Assembly: GCA_037382065.1 (NCBI GenBank)
Contig: JARRQF010000212.1
Coordinates: 1-6,846 of the forward strand
Direction of reading: 5' to 3'
Length of the DNA: 6,846 bases
Origin: Thiodiazotropha sp037382065
GTDB taxonomy: Bacteria; Pseudomonadota; Gammaproteobacteria; Chromatiales; Chromatiaceae
The position numbers and the translations under genes were made by a program. Positions 1-5,648 of the stretch are shown here, piece after piece; positions within the stretch are counted from its first letter, which is position 1, and the number at the start of each line of letters is the position of its first letter. The notes below the pieces were generated by a model. That model ran no database searches. It was given only the letters and a program-made list of their open reading frames with translations, and was not told where the DNA came from.

Positions 1-87
1 AGAATGATGAGCGCCGAGATCAGATGAAGCTTGGTATGTAGCGCGCCTTGGGCGCAATGTTGAGCCCTTTGAGGGCGTCACCTAATA

Positions 88-114
88 AGCCTCCGGCTCT
101 GCCGGAGGTCATTT
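88..114 (+). terminator. Probable rho-independent terminator hairpin
   Basis: A perfect 8-bp stem, CCTCCGGC at 90-97 pairing with GCCGGAGG at 101-108, closes a 3-base TCT loop. It is followed by TCATTT, a weak T-tract. On the minus strand it is followed by CTTATTA, so it could also stop readthrough from hipBA. The stem is very stable, but the T-tract is short and interrupted in both directions. It probably ends a gene lying left of the window. Confidence 0.5.
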
Positions 115-190
115 AACTGAACATGGCTCGCGGTCAAAGACCGAGCACCTGCTACAGAGCCGACGAGGTGCATAGGGGCCGATTACTCGG
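107..190 (+). repeat. Imperfect direct repeat, copy 1 (left of hipBA)
   Basis: This stretch aligns in the same orientation with 1949-2036 on the other side of hipBA. The core AGGTGCATAGGG (166-177) is identical in both copies. The gap-free stretch 133-177 matches 1977-2021 at 30 of 45 positions, and 10 of the 15 differences are transitions, mostly G or C here and A or T in copy 2. To the right of the core both copies continue with an ATTACT-GG-like string, with small gaps. Left of 133 the similarity is weaker and needs gaps. A 12-mer match alone could occur by chance in a window this size, so support rests on the extended alignment and the bracketing position. Confidence 0.4.
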
Positions 191-196
191 CAAGGG

Positions 197-220
197 TATC
201 GCTATTTGCCCGTAGCGATA
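197..220. repeat. Inverted repeat TATCGCTA / TAGCGATA
   Basis: Two perfect 8-bp arms at 197-204 and 213-220 flank an 8-base loop. The loop end CCCG (209-212) can alternatively pair with CGGG at 222-225, so two mutually exclusive hairpins are possible. Neither strand has a T-tract after the stem, so it is not a typical terminator. It lies about 75 bases beyond the hipA stop codon. Its role is unknown; RNA 3'-end protection or a protein-binding palindrome are possibilities. Confidence 0.5.
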
Positions 221-295
221 GCGGGTAGTGAGCTGACAGTTTAGCAGCAAAGCAAGCCGTTAACTCCCGGATTAAATAGCCCTTTGGGGTGCGAA

Positions 296-1564
296 TTAGT
301 CGTTGTATCCCTGGAAGGCAAAATCATTAAGGAACTGGCGTTTCCAGAATAATGCACGGTCTGTCTGGTTCAAATTCGCCTCATCACAGACGCTAGCCCA
401 GTTGTTCTCAATCACGGCAATTTGATGCTCGATAATTTCCCTCGCCTCTTTTGGTGAGAGCAGAAAATTATGTGCTGCAGCAAGGCAGGCGCTAAGCTGG
501 CTCATTCGATTATGTTCACCGGAAATCAGCATCGCTTGTGTGGCTTCATTGCCGGTTCGCCCTTGCGGGCAAATATCATAGGCCGGGGTTAGCTCTAGCA
601 TTTTTCCGTCCCAAAAGGCGGCATGGTTACGGGCGTGATCATCCGTGTTCCCACACAAAATATTGAACACCAGCCGGGAGAATAGCTCCTTCAGCGTGGC
701 CGAAGCATTCTTGAAACGGTGACGTATAATCTCGGCCAAATCCTCATAGCTGGCATATCTGGCCATCATTTCATCCAGGCCCAACAAGGTTAGGGCGGAG
801 ACCATAGCTTTGCGTTGCCAGCCATCGCCTGCATGAATACGATCAAAGCGCTCGATCAGCAATACATCCTTATTGGCGGCTTGCACCATGGAAACCGGGG
901 CAGCATCCAGCCCGGCCAGAGCAGCCAGCCGCATGGCGATGAATTCCGCTTTTACCACGCTATATAAGTCCGTGCTGGAGGAGAACTTGGCGATATATTT
1001 CTTATCTCCATCCTCAATCAGCGTCTTGGGCCGCGCCCCACCAATGGAGGTGCCGTGATGGAGCGCCTGCTCCAGCTCAGGGGTAAGCGGTACGCCTTTT
1101 TCGACCATATCCGCCGCCGCCAGCAATTCTTCCAATGGCGCATTCACAGCAGAGCGAGGCGCGTATTCGGTGGCCGATTGCTGAAAATCCAGCGCGCCAA
1201 TCCGGTCAGAGCCGGATTCGAGTAAATAGGTCAACTCATCAAGCTGAGTGGTATTCCCGGCTTCATTGCCTTTCAGGCCAAGCAGGCGATTGATCAGCAC
1301 CCGACGGCCCCAGGCATCGGGCGCGGCGTCCCGGATGCAATTAGGCATGTTTAAGCCAGCGGAAAGCGGTAGAACCCCCGGTTCTAACGGGAGCTCCTGA
1401 TCATAGATAGGGATAGCGTTAGGGCGCTCCAGATAGCTCTTACCATAGTTGAAGAGCAGGCTTTGCCCCTCCAGGTTCAGCTTGCCGGCCACAACGGGTT
1501 CAGTCTCACCGGGCAGCCATATCCAGACAAAGGCTTCTTTATAGTGTGGCTTAGAAGTCATCAT
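296..1564 (-). CDS. hipA: HipA-family serine/threonine kinase toxin
   Basis: This is the toxin of a HipBA type II toxin-antitoxin module, a cytosolic kinase. E. coli HipA phosphorylates glutamyl-tRNA synthetase and induces dormancy; the target here is unknown. The 422-residue length is close to the usual HipA size of about 440. Visible motifs are GTSIGGARPK at 171-180, whose Ser173 matches the autophosphorylated serine loop of E. coli HipA; YIAKF at 190-194 with the likely ATP-binding Lys193; the catalytic loop GNTDDHARNH at 305-314 with candidate base Asp309; and PAYDICP at 327-333 with the metal-binding Asp330. The kinase core appears intact. The frame stays open upstream to 1663 inside hipB, but those residues are Arg/Pro-rich and unlike HipA. 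The start chosen is the first of tandem ATGs (1564 and 1561), which follow a good ribosome binding site. It overlaps hipB by 14 bp, implying coupled translation. Confidence 0.93.
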   Translation of the reverse strand: MMTSKPHYKEAFVWIWLPGETEPVVAGKLNLEGQSLLFNYGKSYLERPNAIPIYDQELPLEPGVLPLSAGLNMPNCIRDAAPDAWGRRVLINRLLGLKGNEAGNTTQLDELTYLLESGSDRIGALDFQQSATEYAPRSAVNAPLEELLAAADMVEKGVPLTPELEQALHHGTSIGGARPKTLIEDGDKKYIAKFSSSTDLYSVVKAEFIAMRLAALAGLDAAPVSMVQAANKDVLLIERFDRIHAGDGWQRKAMVSALTLLGLDEMMARYASYEDLAEIIRHRFKNASATLKELFSRLVFNILCGNTDDHARNHAAFWDGKMLELTPAYDICPQGRTGNEATQAMLISGEHNRMSQLSACLAAAHNFLLSPKEAREIIEHQIAVIENNWASVCDEANLNQTDRALFWKRQFLNDFAFQGYND

Positions 1565-1889
1565 CGACCGCCTTTCTCGGTGTGCGCACGGCCTTGGGCA
1601 GTAAGGCCAGCTTGTCTTCGGTCTGTTTGATATGCCCGGCCAGTGACGAGGCCTCGGGATCAAAGAGCTTCACGCCAACCAGCGTGGCCAACTCAAATAC
1701 CACACCGATTTCGCACTTCGGATCGCCTTTCTCGATGCGCTGGAGCATGCTGCGCGAGATACCGGCGCGATCCGCCAGGTCTTGTGCGGTAAGCTTGCGC
1801 TCTGTGCGGCCAAGGCGGATCAACTGCCCCATCAGTTTGGTGGCCTCTTTGGTATAGCGCGAATATGTGCGGGGTGCGGATTTTGGCAT
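1551..1889 (-). CDS. hipB: HipB-like XRE-family antitoxin and repressor
   Basis: This 112-residue helix-turn-helix protein is the antitoxin partner of the adjacent HipA. An XRE/Cro-type domain spans about residues 20-75: the segment LTAQDLADRAGISRSMLQRI at 33-52 carries the typical two-helix DNA-binding pattern with a conserved RIEKG turn. The C-terminus is Lys/Arg/Asp-rich and probably flexible, as in antitoxins degraded by proteases. HipB proteins usually bind HipA, hold it inactive, and repress their own promoter as dimers. Gene order (antitoxin first) and the overlap with hipA are typical. The ATG at 1889 is the first plausible start. It has no clear Shine-Dalgarno sequence, and the best upstream promoter would place the transcript start very close to it. 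No convincing operator palindrome was found upstream. Confidence 0.9.
   Translation of the reverse strand: MPKSAPRTYSRYTKEATKLMGQLIRLGRTERKLTAQDLADRAGISRSMLQRIEKGDPKCEIGVVFELATLVGVKLFDPEASSLAGHIKQTEDKLALLPKAVRTPRKAVDDDF
1571..1575 (-). promoter_or_regulatory. Ribosome binding site for hipA
   Basis: Read on the minus strand, AAAGG (within GAGAAAGGCGG) lies 6 bases before the first of two tandem ATG codons and 9 before the second, inside the end of hipB. It supports starting hipA at 1564 or 1561 rather than at the upstream in-frame codon at 1663. Confidence 0.6.
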
Positions 1890-1898
1890 TTTTAGTCT

Positions 1899-1926
1899 AT
1901 TTTATTGATCTATATATGAGACTTAA
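1899..1926 (-). promoter_or_regulatory. Candidate sigma70-type promoter for hipBA
   Basis: On the minus strand, TTAAGT (1926-1921) is separated by 16 bases from TAAAAT (1904-1899). The -10 matches the consensus at 5 of 6 positions, but the -35 is poor. Transcription would begin within a few bases of the hipB ATG, which fits the lack of a ribosome binding site there. The surroundings are very A+T-rich, so other -10-like strings (for example TATAGA) exist. Confidence 0.3.
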
Positions 1927-1948
1927 TCGATATTTATGGGTTGTATAT

Positions 1949-2036
1949 GGTTCATTTTAGCCGTATTGCTACTGCAGTCAAACATTAAATACTTGAAACT
2001 GTGTTGGCAAGGTGCATAGGGCGAGATTATTACTGG
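1949..2036 (+). repeat. Imperfect direct repeat, copy 2 (right of hipBA)
   Basis: This is the partner of the copy at 107-190. It shares the identical core AGGTGCATAGGG (2010-2021) and a gap-free stretch starting at GTCAAA (1977), exactly 33 bases before the core in both copies. It is more A+T-rich than copy 1. It contains a promoter-like TTGGCA at 2004-2009 that copy 1 lacks (CCGACG there), so copy 2 may have been recruited into the ietA upstream region. Confidence 0.4.
2004..2033 (+). promoter_or_regulatory. Candidate distal promoter for the ietA operon
   Basis: TTGGCA (2004-2009, 5 of 6 consensus positions) is followed after 18 bases by TATTAC (2028-2033, 4 of 6). Use of this promoter would give an untranslated leader of roughly 115 bases before ietA. 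The match is modest. Confidence 0.25.
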
Positions 2037-2092
2037 TAGAGCTAATGAGGACAGATTCGGCTAATTTATTCAAAAAAACAATCAAAAGGAAA

Positions 2093-2123
2093 TTGCGACA
2101 TATGGCCGCTAAAATCATAGAAT
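2093..2123 (+). promoter_or_regulatory. Candidate proximal promoter for the ietA operon
   Basis: TTGCGA (2093-2098, 4 of 6) and TAGAAT (2118-2123, 5 of 6) are separated by 19 bases, slightly longer than ideal. The transcript would start about 25 bases before the ietA ATG, a normal leader length. It competes with the distal candidate at 2004-2033. Confidence 0.3.
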
Positions 2124-2155
2124 AGACATCATCTATCAGGGCTAAAAACTAAAAC

Positions 2156-3139
2156 ATGGCTAGTTCAGAGCAAATAAAAGCGCTTTTACTCTCTCATCTT
2201 GCTAAAGATGACGAGCGCTTTTTGTCTATTGCCCTGCAAATGGCCGCACATGAGGCTCGTCGAGGTCACGGTAAGCTGGCGCAAGACCTCAGAGATATAG
2301 TTGAAAAGGCCAAAAAGCAGTATAAATCCACCAATTCTGCTATCCCTATTTCCAAAGGTCTAAAAGATGCCTCTGGTCTTCTTTATGCCACCACACCCCA
2401 TTTCCGCCTCGAAGACCTCATTATCACAGATGAAGTCAAGGACAAGCTCCACAGAGTTATCCGAGAGCAGCGCCATTTAAGTAAGCTTAAAAACCATGGT
2501 CTTTCGCCTAGACGTAAATTGTTACTCGTCGGCCCTCCGGGTACTGGAAAAACGTTCACAGCGTCAGTGCTTGCCAGTGAGCTAGGTTATCCGCTATTTC
2601 AAGTTAGACTCGATGCGGTGATCACCAAATTTATGGGGGAATCATCGGCCAAGCTAAGGCAGGTGTTTGATGCCATTGAGGATGTCAGGGGAGTCTATTT
2701 CTTTGACGAGTTCGATGCTCTGGGATCCCAACGAACGACCCCCAACGACGTTGGAGAGGCACGCAGAATACTCAATAGTTTTCTGCAAATGATTGAGCAA
2801 GATGATTCAAATAGTTTGATTATTTGTGCCACAAATCATGCCGAAATATTGGATTATGCGTTGTTTCGTCGTTTTGATGACGTTATTCAGTACCAATTAC
2901 CTTCTAAGAATGAAATCATAACGCTGCTTAAGAACAAGCTTTCACCTTACGTTGCGAAGAGGTTTCCGTGGGTCAAACTCGCAAACAAAGCTGAAGGTCT
3001 GAGTAGTGCAGAAATTACTTTAGCCGCGCAAGACTCGATCAAAGAGATGCTCATTCATGAGCATAAGAGCATTACACTAGCCATGGTGGAAGCCGCCGTT
3101 AATGACCGTCGTGAAATAAGCTATCAAAAACACCGATAA
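2156..3139 (+). CDS. ietA: AAA+ ATPase, IetA-like partner of the S8 protease
   Basis: This 327-residue classical AAA+ ATPase is expected to use ATP hydrolysis to remodel a protein partner. A helical N-terminal part (about 1-80) precedes the ATPase core. Walker A GPPGTGKT is at 126-133, a pore-loop-like KFMGES at 158-163, Walker B YFFDEFDAL at 181-189, sensor 1 CATN at 224-227, arginine-finger candidates Arg238/Arg239 in LFRRFD, and a sensor-2-like GLSSAE at 281-286. All key residues appear intact. The subtilisin-like protease gene starts 9 bases after its stop codon, and this pairing with a protease of that family is the hallmark of IetAS. In the Agrobacterium Ti-plasmid system IetA acts as antitoxin to the protease toxin IetS. 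The pair has also been reported as an antiphage system. The ATG at 2156 is preceded by only a weak AGGG about 14 bases away, so initiation may be inefficient. The gene symbol rests on family and context, not on a database search. Confidence 0.87.
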   Translation: MASSEQIKALLLSHLAKDDERFLSIALQMAAHEARRGHGKLAQDLRDIVEKAKKQYKSTNSAIPISKGLKDASGLLYATTPHFRLEDLIITDEVKDKLHRVIREQRHLSKLKNHGLSPRRKLLLVGPPGTGKTFTASVLASELGYPLFQVRLDAVITKFMGESSAKLRQVFDAIEDVRGVYFFDEFDALGSQRTTPNDVGEARRILNSFLQMIEQDDSNSLIICATNHAEILDYALFRRFDDVIQYQLPSKNEIITLLKNKLSPYVAKRFPWVKLANKAEGLSSAEITLAAQDSIKEMLIHEHKSITLAMVEAAVNDRREISYQKHR

Positions 3140-3143
3140 GGAG
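3138..3143 (+). promoter_or_regulatory. Ribosome binding site fixing the ietS GTG start
   Basis: AAGGAG overlaps the ietA stop codon TAA (3137-3139) and sits 5 bases before the GTG at 3149. This strong site supports GTG as the start of the protease gene and implies translation coupled to ietA. Confidence 0.75.
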
Positions 3144-3148
3144 ACGCG

Positions 3149-3511
3149 GTGGCTGACCAAAAGGATTTAAAGTCCCATTTTTTTCTTGGCAAAACTGGAC
3201 AACCAGAACCCTATACCTCTACAGCAACTGGAGGTCCTAAGAAAAAGCAAATTCCAGAGCGAGATCGTCAACAACACGGTTCGGCTCTGCTGGGACAGTT
3301 ACAGCAAATTCAAGGTGAACAGGCTGCAATAAAAACTGAAGCACAAGCCTATGATTTCGAGTCAGTTATTGGTGTACAGATTGAATTTGAAAGTTTCCCT
3401 GATATAGAGCTTGCGGTAGAAAGCTTGGCGAATGAGCAACAAAAGATCGAATTACTAAACGTCATACATCGAGGGAACAAAACATTTGCCACTATCTTTG
3501 TTCCAGAGTGA
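3149..3511 (+). CDS. N-terminal fragment of the IetS-like protease, as translated to the TGA
   Basis: If the TGA is obeyed, ribosomes starting at the GTG make a 120-residue product. It contains a hydrophilic, probably flexible start (residues 1-65, with KKKQIPERDRQQHG at about 31-44) and the first part of a folded domain (about 70-120, GVQIEFESFPDIELA through ATIFVPE). It lacks all protease catalytic residues. It is almost certainly the upstream part of the split ietS rather than an independent gene, though a residual function such as binding IetA cannot be excluded. Confidence 0.6.
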   Translation: MADQKDLKSHFFLGKTGQPEPYTSTATGGPKKKQIPERDRQQHGSALLGQLQQIQGEQAAIKTEAQAYDFESVIGVQIEFESFPDIELAVESLANEQQKIELLNVIHRGNKTFATIFVPE

Positions 3512-3640
3512 AAGCTCTCGGCCATTGAGAAAAAGCTTCAAAACTATCTTTCTTATAAGAAAAACAAGAATAACACCCCGATAGACCACCGAACACTTAT
3601 TGATGCCATTCAATCATTTAGAACCGCTGCGCTGGAAGCT

Positions 3641-5644
3641 TTGTGGACTGATGATATAGATCAGCTCCCTGACAATCTTGAAGAAGAGTTTTGGTGGGAG
3701 GTATGGCTTCCTGTTCGTGGAGACCGGCAACGAGTGATCCAAGATTTCTTCCAGATTGCTAATGCGATACAGATAAAGGTATCTCAGGATGCGCTGATGT
3801 TTCCTGAACACTCCGTTATTCTGGCGAAAGGGAGTAGAAGTCAGTTTTCGCGGAGTAGCTTATTGCTTAATAACGTTTCAGAACTCCGCAGAGCAAAAGA
3901 AACGGCTGCTTTCTTTGATGAGCTACCTGTTGAACAGCAGCATGAATGGGCGAAGGAATTGTTAGAACGGACAGTGATTTCAGCTGTTATAGATGATACG
4001 CCCTATGTTTGCATCCTGGATACAGGAACAAATATAGGTCATCCACTCTTAGAAGGTATCATCAGCGAAGACGATCAATTCACTCTGGACTCAGATTGGG
4101 ATAAATCCGATAGCCACGGCCATGGCACAGGAACGGCGGGGCTGGCGCTATGGGGTGACCTAACAACGGCCCTTGAAAGTGGCTCAGAAATTACTCTTTA
4201 CCACCGCTTGGAGTCAGTAAAGTCACTGCGGTATCATGGAGATAATGAAGGAAAACATTTAGGGATCGTGACAGCAGATAGCGTTTCCTTGCCAACAGCG
4301 CAGTATCCGTTTAGAACAAGAATATTCTCAATGTCGCTAAGCGCAACAGACTCGCGCTACAGAGGTCGGCCTTCTGCGTGGTCTGCTGAGGTTGATAGCT
4401 TGGCCGTTGATTATCTAGGCGAGAATGAAAATCCGCGACTTATTATCCTATCTGCGGGAAATACTAACGACGATCTAGCAGGAATGGCAGATTATCCTGA
4501 CCAGAACTTGTTACAAGATATACATGATCCAGGCCAAGCATGGAATGCGCTCACCATTGGGGCTCACACCGAAAAGGTTGTGATTACTGAAGATGATTGT
4601 CCTGAGTATACAGCGCTTGCACCCTATGGGGGACTGTCTCCTTTTAGCACAACATCGAAGATATGGGAGTCTTCAGCGCCAATAAAGCCGGAAATTGTGT
4701 TTGAGGGCGGGAATGTTGGAATAGACCAGTATGGTTGTGCGTCTATCCCAAGCCTTAGTTTGTTAACTGCTCACCACGACCCAACTACAAGGCTATTTTC
4801 AACTTTTCATGCAACTAGCGCAGCGACAGCCCTTGCCAGTAAATTTGCGGCTGAAATATATGCGCACTATCCTAAACTCTGGCCGGAAACAGTGCGTGCA
4901 TTAATGGTTCATTCTGCAGAGTGGACAGACGCAATGTATGAACAATTCGCTGATGGAAGCACTTCAAGTCGGCAGGCTCAAAATAGAGTTCGTTGCGTTG
5001 GTTATGGTGTGCCTCATCTCGAAAAAGCACTTTGGAGTGCGAGCAATTCACTAGCTCTAATCATTGAAGATCAGTTACAGCCATTCGATAAAATCAAAGG
5101 GAAGATTGCGACCAGAGATATGCATCTACATGAGATACCTTGGCCAAAAGAATCTCTTCTGGCTCTTGGAGAAGAACAAGTCGAAATGACGGTTACCCTC
5201 TCGTATTTTATCGAACCAAATCCCTCTAGTCGTGGAGTAAAAGGTAAATATAGCTATCCTAGTCATAGCCTGAGGTTTGATGTTAAGCGCTCAACCGAGT
5301 CTCTGGATGATTTCAGAAAACGTATCAACCGTCAGGCGAGAGATGAAGAAGAGGGGAGTCCTGCGAAAACATCAGACCCTGATTGGCTACTTGGGTCTCA
5401 ATTTCGTCACAAAGGTTCTATTCACAAAGATGTATGGACGGGCGCCGCTGCAGATTTGGCAGATAGAGGGAAAATAGCGATATACCCTGCAATGGGGTGG
5501 TGGAGAACAAGAACAAAACTCGAACGCTACAATAAATCAGCTAGATACGCCCTGATTGTATCAATCTCGGTTCCAAGTATAGATACTGATATTTATACGG
5601 AAGTCGCAAATCAAGTTGAAATTAAACAAGCTGTAGAAATTTAA
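3641..5644 (+). CDS. Catalytic fragment of the IetS-like S8 protease, downstream of the TGA
   Basis: This in-frame remainder carries the whole catalytic domain. Counted from the TTG at 3641, the residues are Asp127, His161, Asn274 and Ser393. That TTG has GGAAG only 2 bases upstream, too close to serve well. A better restart candidate is GTG at 3734, with GGAG 11 bases upstream (3719-3722). The first in-frame ATG is at 3797. Either later start would keep the triad but lose the N-terminal domain. The codons between 3512 and 3640 are also coding-like and belong to the original gene. Whether any of this is expressed is unknown. Confidence 0.6.
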   Translation: MWTDDIDQLPDNLEEEFWWEVWLPVRGDRQRVIQDFFQIANAIQIKVSQDALMFPEHSVILAKGSRSQFSRSSLLLNNVSELRRAKETAAFFDELPVEQQHEWAKELLERTVISAVIDDTPYVCILDTGTNIGHPLLEGIISEDDQFTLDSDWDKSDSHGHGTGTAGLALWGDLTTALESGSEITLYHRLESVKSLRYHGDNEGKHLGIVTADSVSLPTAQYPFRTRIFSMSLSATDSRYRGRPSAWSAEVDSLAVDYLGENENPRLIILSAGNTNDDLAGMADYPDQNLLQDIHDPGQAWNALTIGAHTEKVVITEDDCPEYTALAPYGGLSPFSTTSKIWESSAPIKPEIVFEGGNVGIDQYGCASIPSLSLLTAHHDPTTRLFSTFHATSAATALASKFAAEIYAHYPKLWPETVRALMVHSAEWTDAMYEQFADGSTSSRQAQNRVRCVGYGVPHLEKALWSASNSLALIIEDQLQPFDKIKGKIATRDMHLHEIPWPKESLLALGEEQVEMTVTLSYFIEPNPSSRGVKGKYSYPSHSLRFDVKRSTESLDDFRKRINRQARDEEEGSPAKTSDPDWLLGSQFRHKGSIHKDVWTGAAADLADRGKIAIYPAMGWWRTRTKLERYNKSARYALIVSISVPSIDTDIYTEVANQVEIKQAVEI

Positions 5645-5648
5645 TATA

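Larger units (their letters stand above)
1..295. other. Intergenic region rich in inverted repeats, no convincing gene
   Basis: No open frame here has the length or composition of a gene. A frame from base 3 to a TAG at 39-41 could be the last dozen codons of a plus-strand gene whose body lies left of the window, but it is too short to identify. The rest contains several inverted repeats: GCCCT/AGGGC at 64-68 and 72-76, a strong 8-bp hairpin at 90-108, GGTC/GACC with flanking pairs at about 128-147, GCACCT/AGGTGC at 145-150 and 166-171, and TATCGCTA/TAGCGATA at 197-204 and 213-220. This is the 3' flank of hipA, which ends at 296 on the minus strand. The stretch could be a terminator region, the end of a mobile element, or a structured RNA. 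The sequence does not decide between these. Confidence 0.5.
1890..2155. other. Divergent intergenic region between hipB and ietA
   Basis: This 266-base, A+T-rich spacer separates two divergent operons and must carry both of their promoters. It includes copy 2 of the direct repeat, a weak hipBA promoter candidate and two weak ietA promoter candidates. No tRNA or real gene is visible, and no strong palindromic operator was found. Confidence 0.6.
3149..5644 (+). pseudogene. ietS: S8 subtilisin-like protease, IetS-like, interrupted by one in-frame TGA
   Basis: Read as one gene this encodes 831 codons plus the final stop, interrupted only by TGA at codon 121 (3509-3511). The frame is identical before and after, with no insertion or deletion. 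The sequence across it (FVPE-stop-KLSAIEKKL) reads like the continuous VP-x-G-K segment I recall from this family, so GGA to TGA at 3509 is the simplest explanation. In full-length numbering the catalytic Asp is 291 (ILDTG), His 325 (HGTGTAG), the oxyanion Asn 438 (SAGN) and the nucleophile Ser 557 (ATSAATA), all present. The N-terminal domain (1 to about 165) has the YTS, IPERDRQQHG and EFESFPDIELA motifs of IetS-type proteases. A C-terminal beta-rich region follows about residue 660. There is no signal peptide, so it should act in the cytosol. It may be a recent null allele, a readthrough gene, or a sequencing error. Long intact frames on both sides argue against long-standing decay. Confidence 0.85.

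Noticed and set aside
3..41. C-terminal end of an upstream plus-strand gene (frame ending at TAG 39-41)
   Set aside because: Only about 12 codons are visible, another frame ends at 25-27, and nothing identifies a protein. The nearby terminator makes an upstream gene plausible but not demonstrable.
59..117. Integron attC-like motifs GTTGAGC (59-65) and ATTTAAC (111-117)
   Set aside because: They match the GTTRRRY and RYYYAAC core patterns but occur in the wrong order for one attC site and are too close together to enclose a cassette. No paired complementary core was found.
1565..1663. N-terminal extension of hipA to the in-frame start at 1663
   Set aside because: The extra 33 residues are Arg/Pro-rich, lie wholly within hipB in another frame, and resemble no HipA. 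A good ribosome binding site supports the ATG at 1564 or 1561.
873..1857. Plus-strand open frames at 873-1058 and 1582-1857
   Set aside because: They lie antisense within hipA and hipB, have no ribosome binding site or recognisable family features, and read as frame shadows.
2102..2125. Seven-codon leader frame (MAAKIIE) upstream of ietA
   Set aside because: An AAAGGA lies 11 bases upstream, but the frame is tiny and overlaps a candidate -10 box. There is no sign of attenuation structures. It is probably chance.
3509..3511. TGA as a selenocysteine codon
   Set aside because: The position is in the N-terminal domain, far from the active site. A glycine fits the family pattern, and no obvious stable hairpin follows immediately, as a bacterial SECIS element would require.
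3614..3811. Minus-strand open frame of 65 codons
   Set aside because: It lies antisense to the well-supported protease coding region and has no family resemblance.
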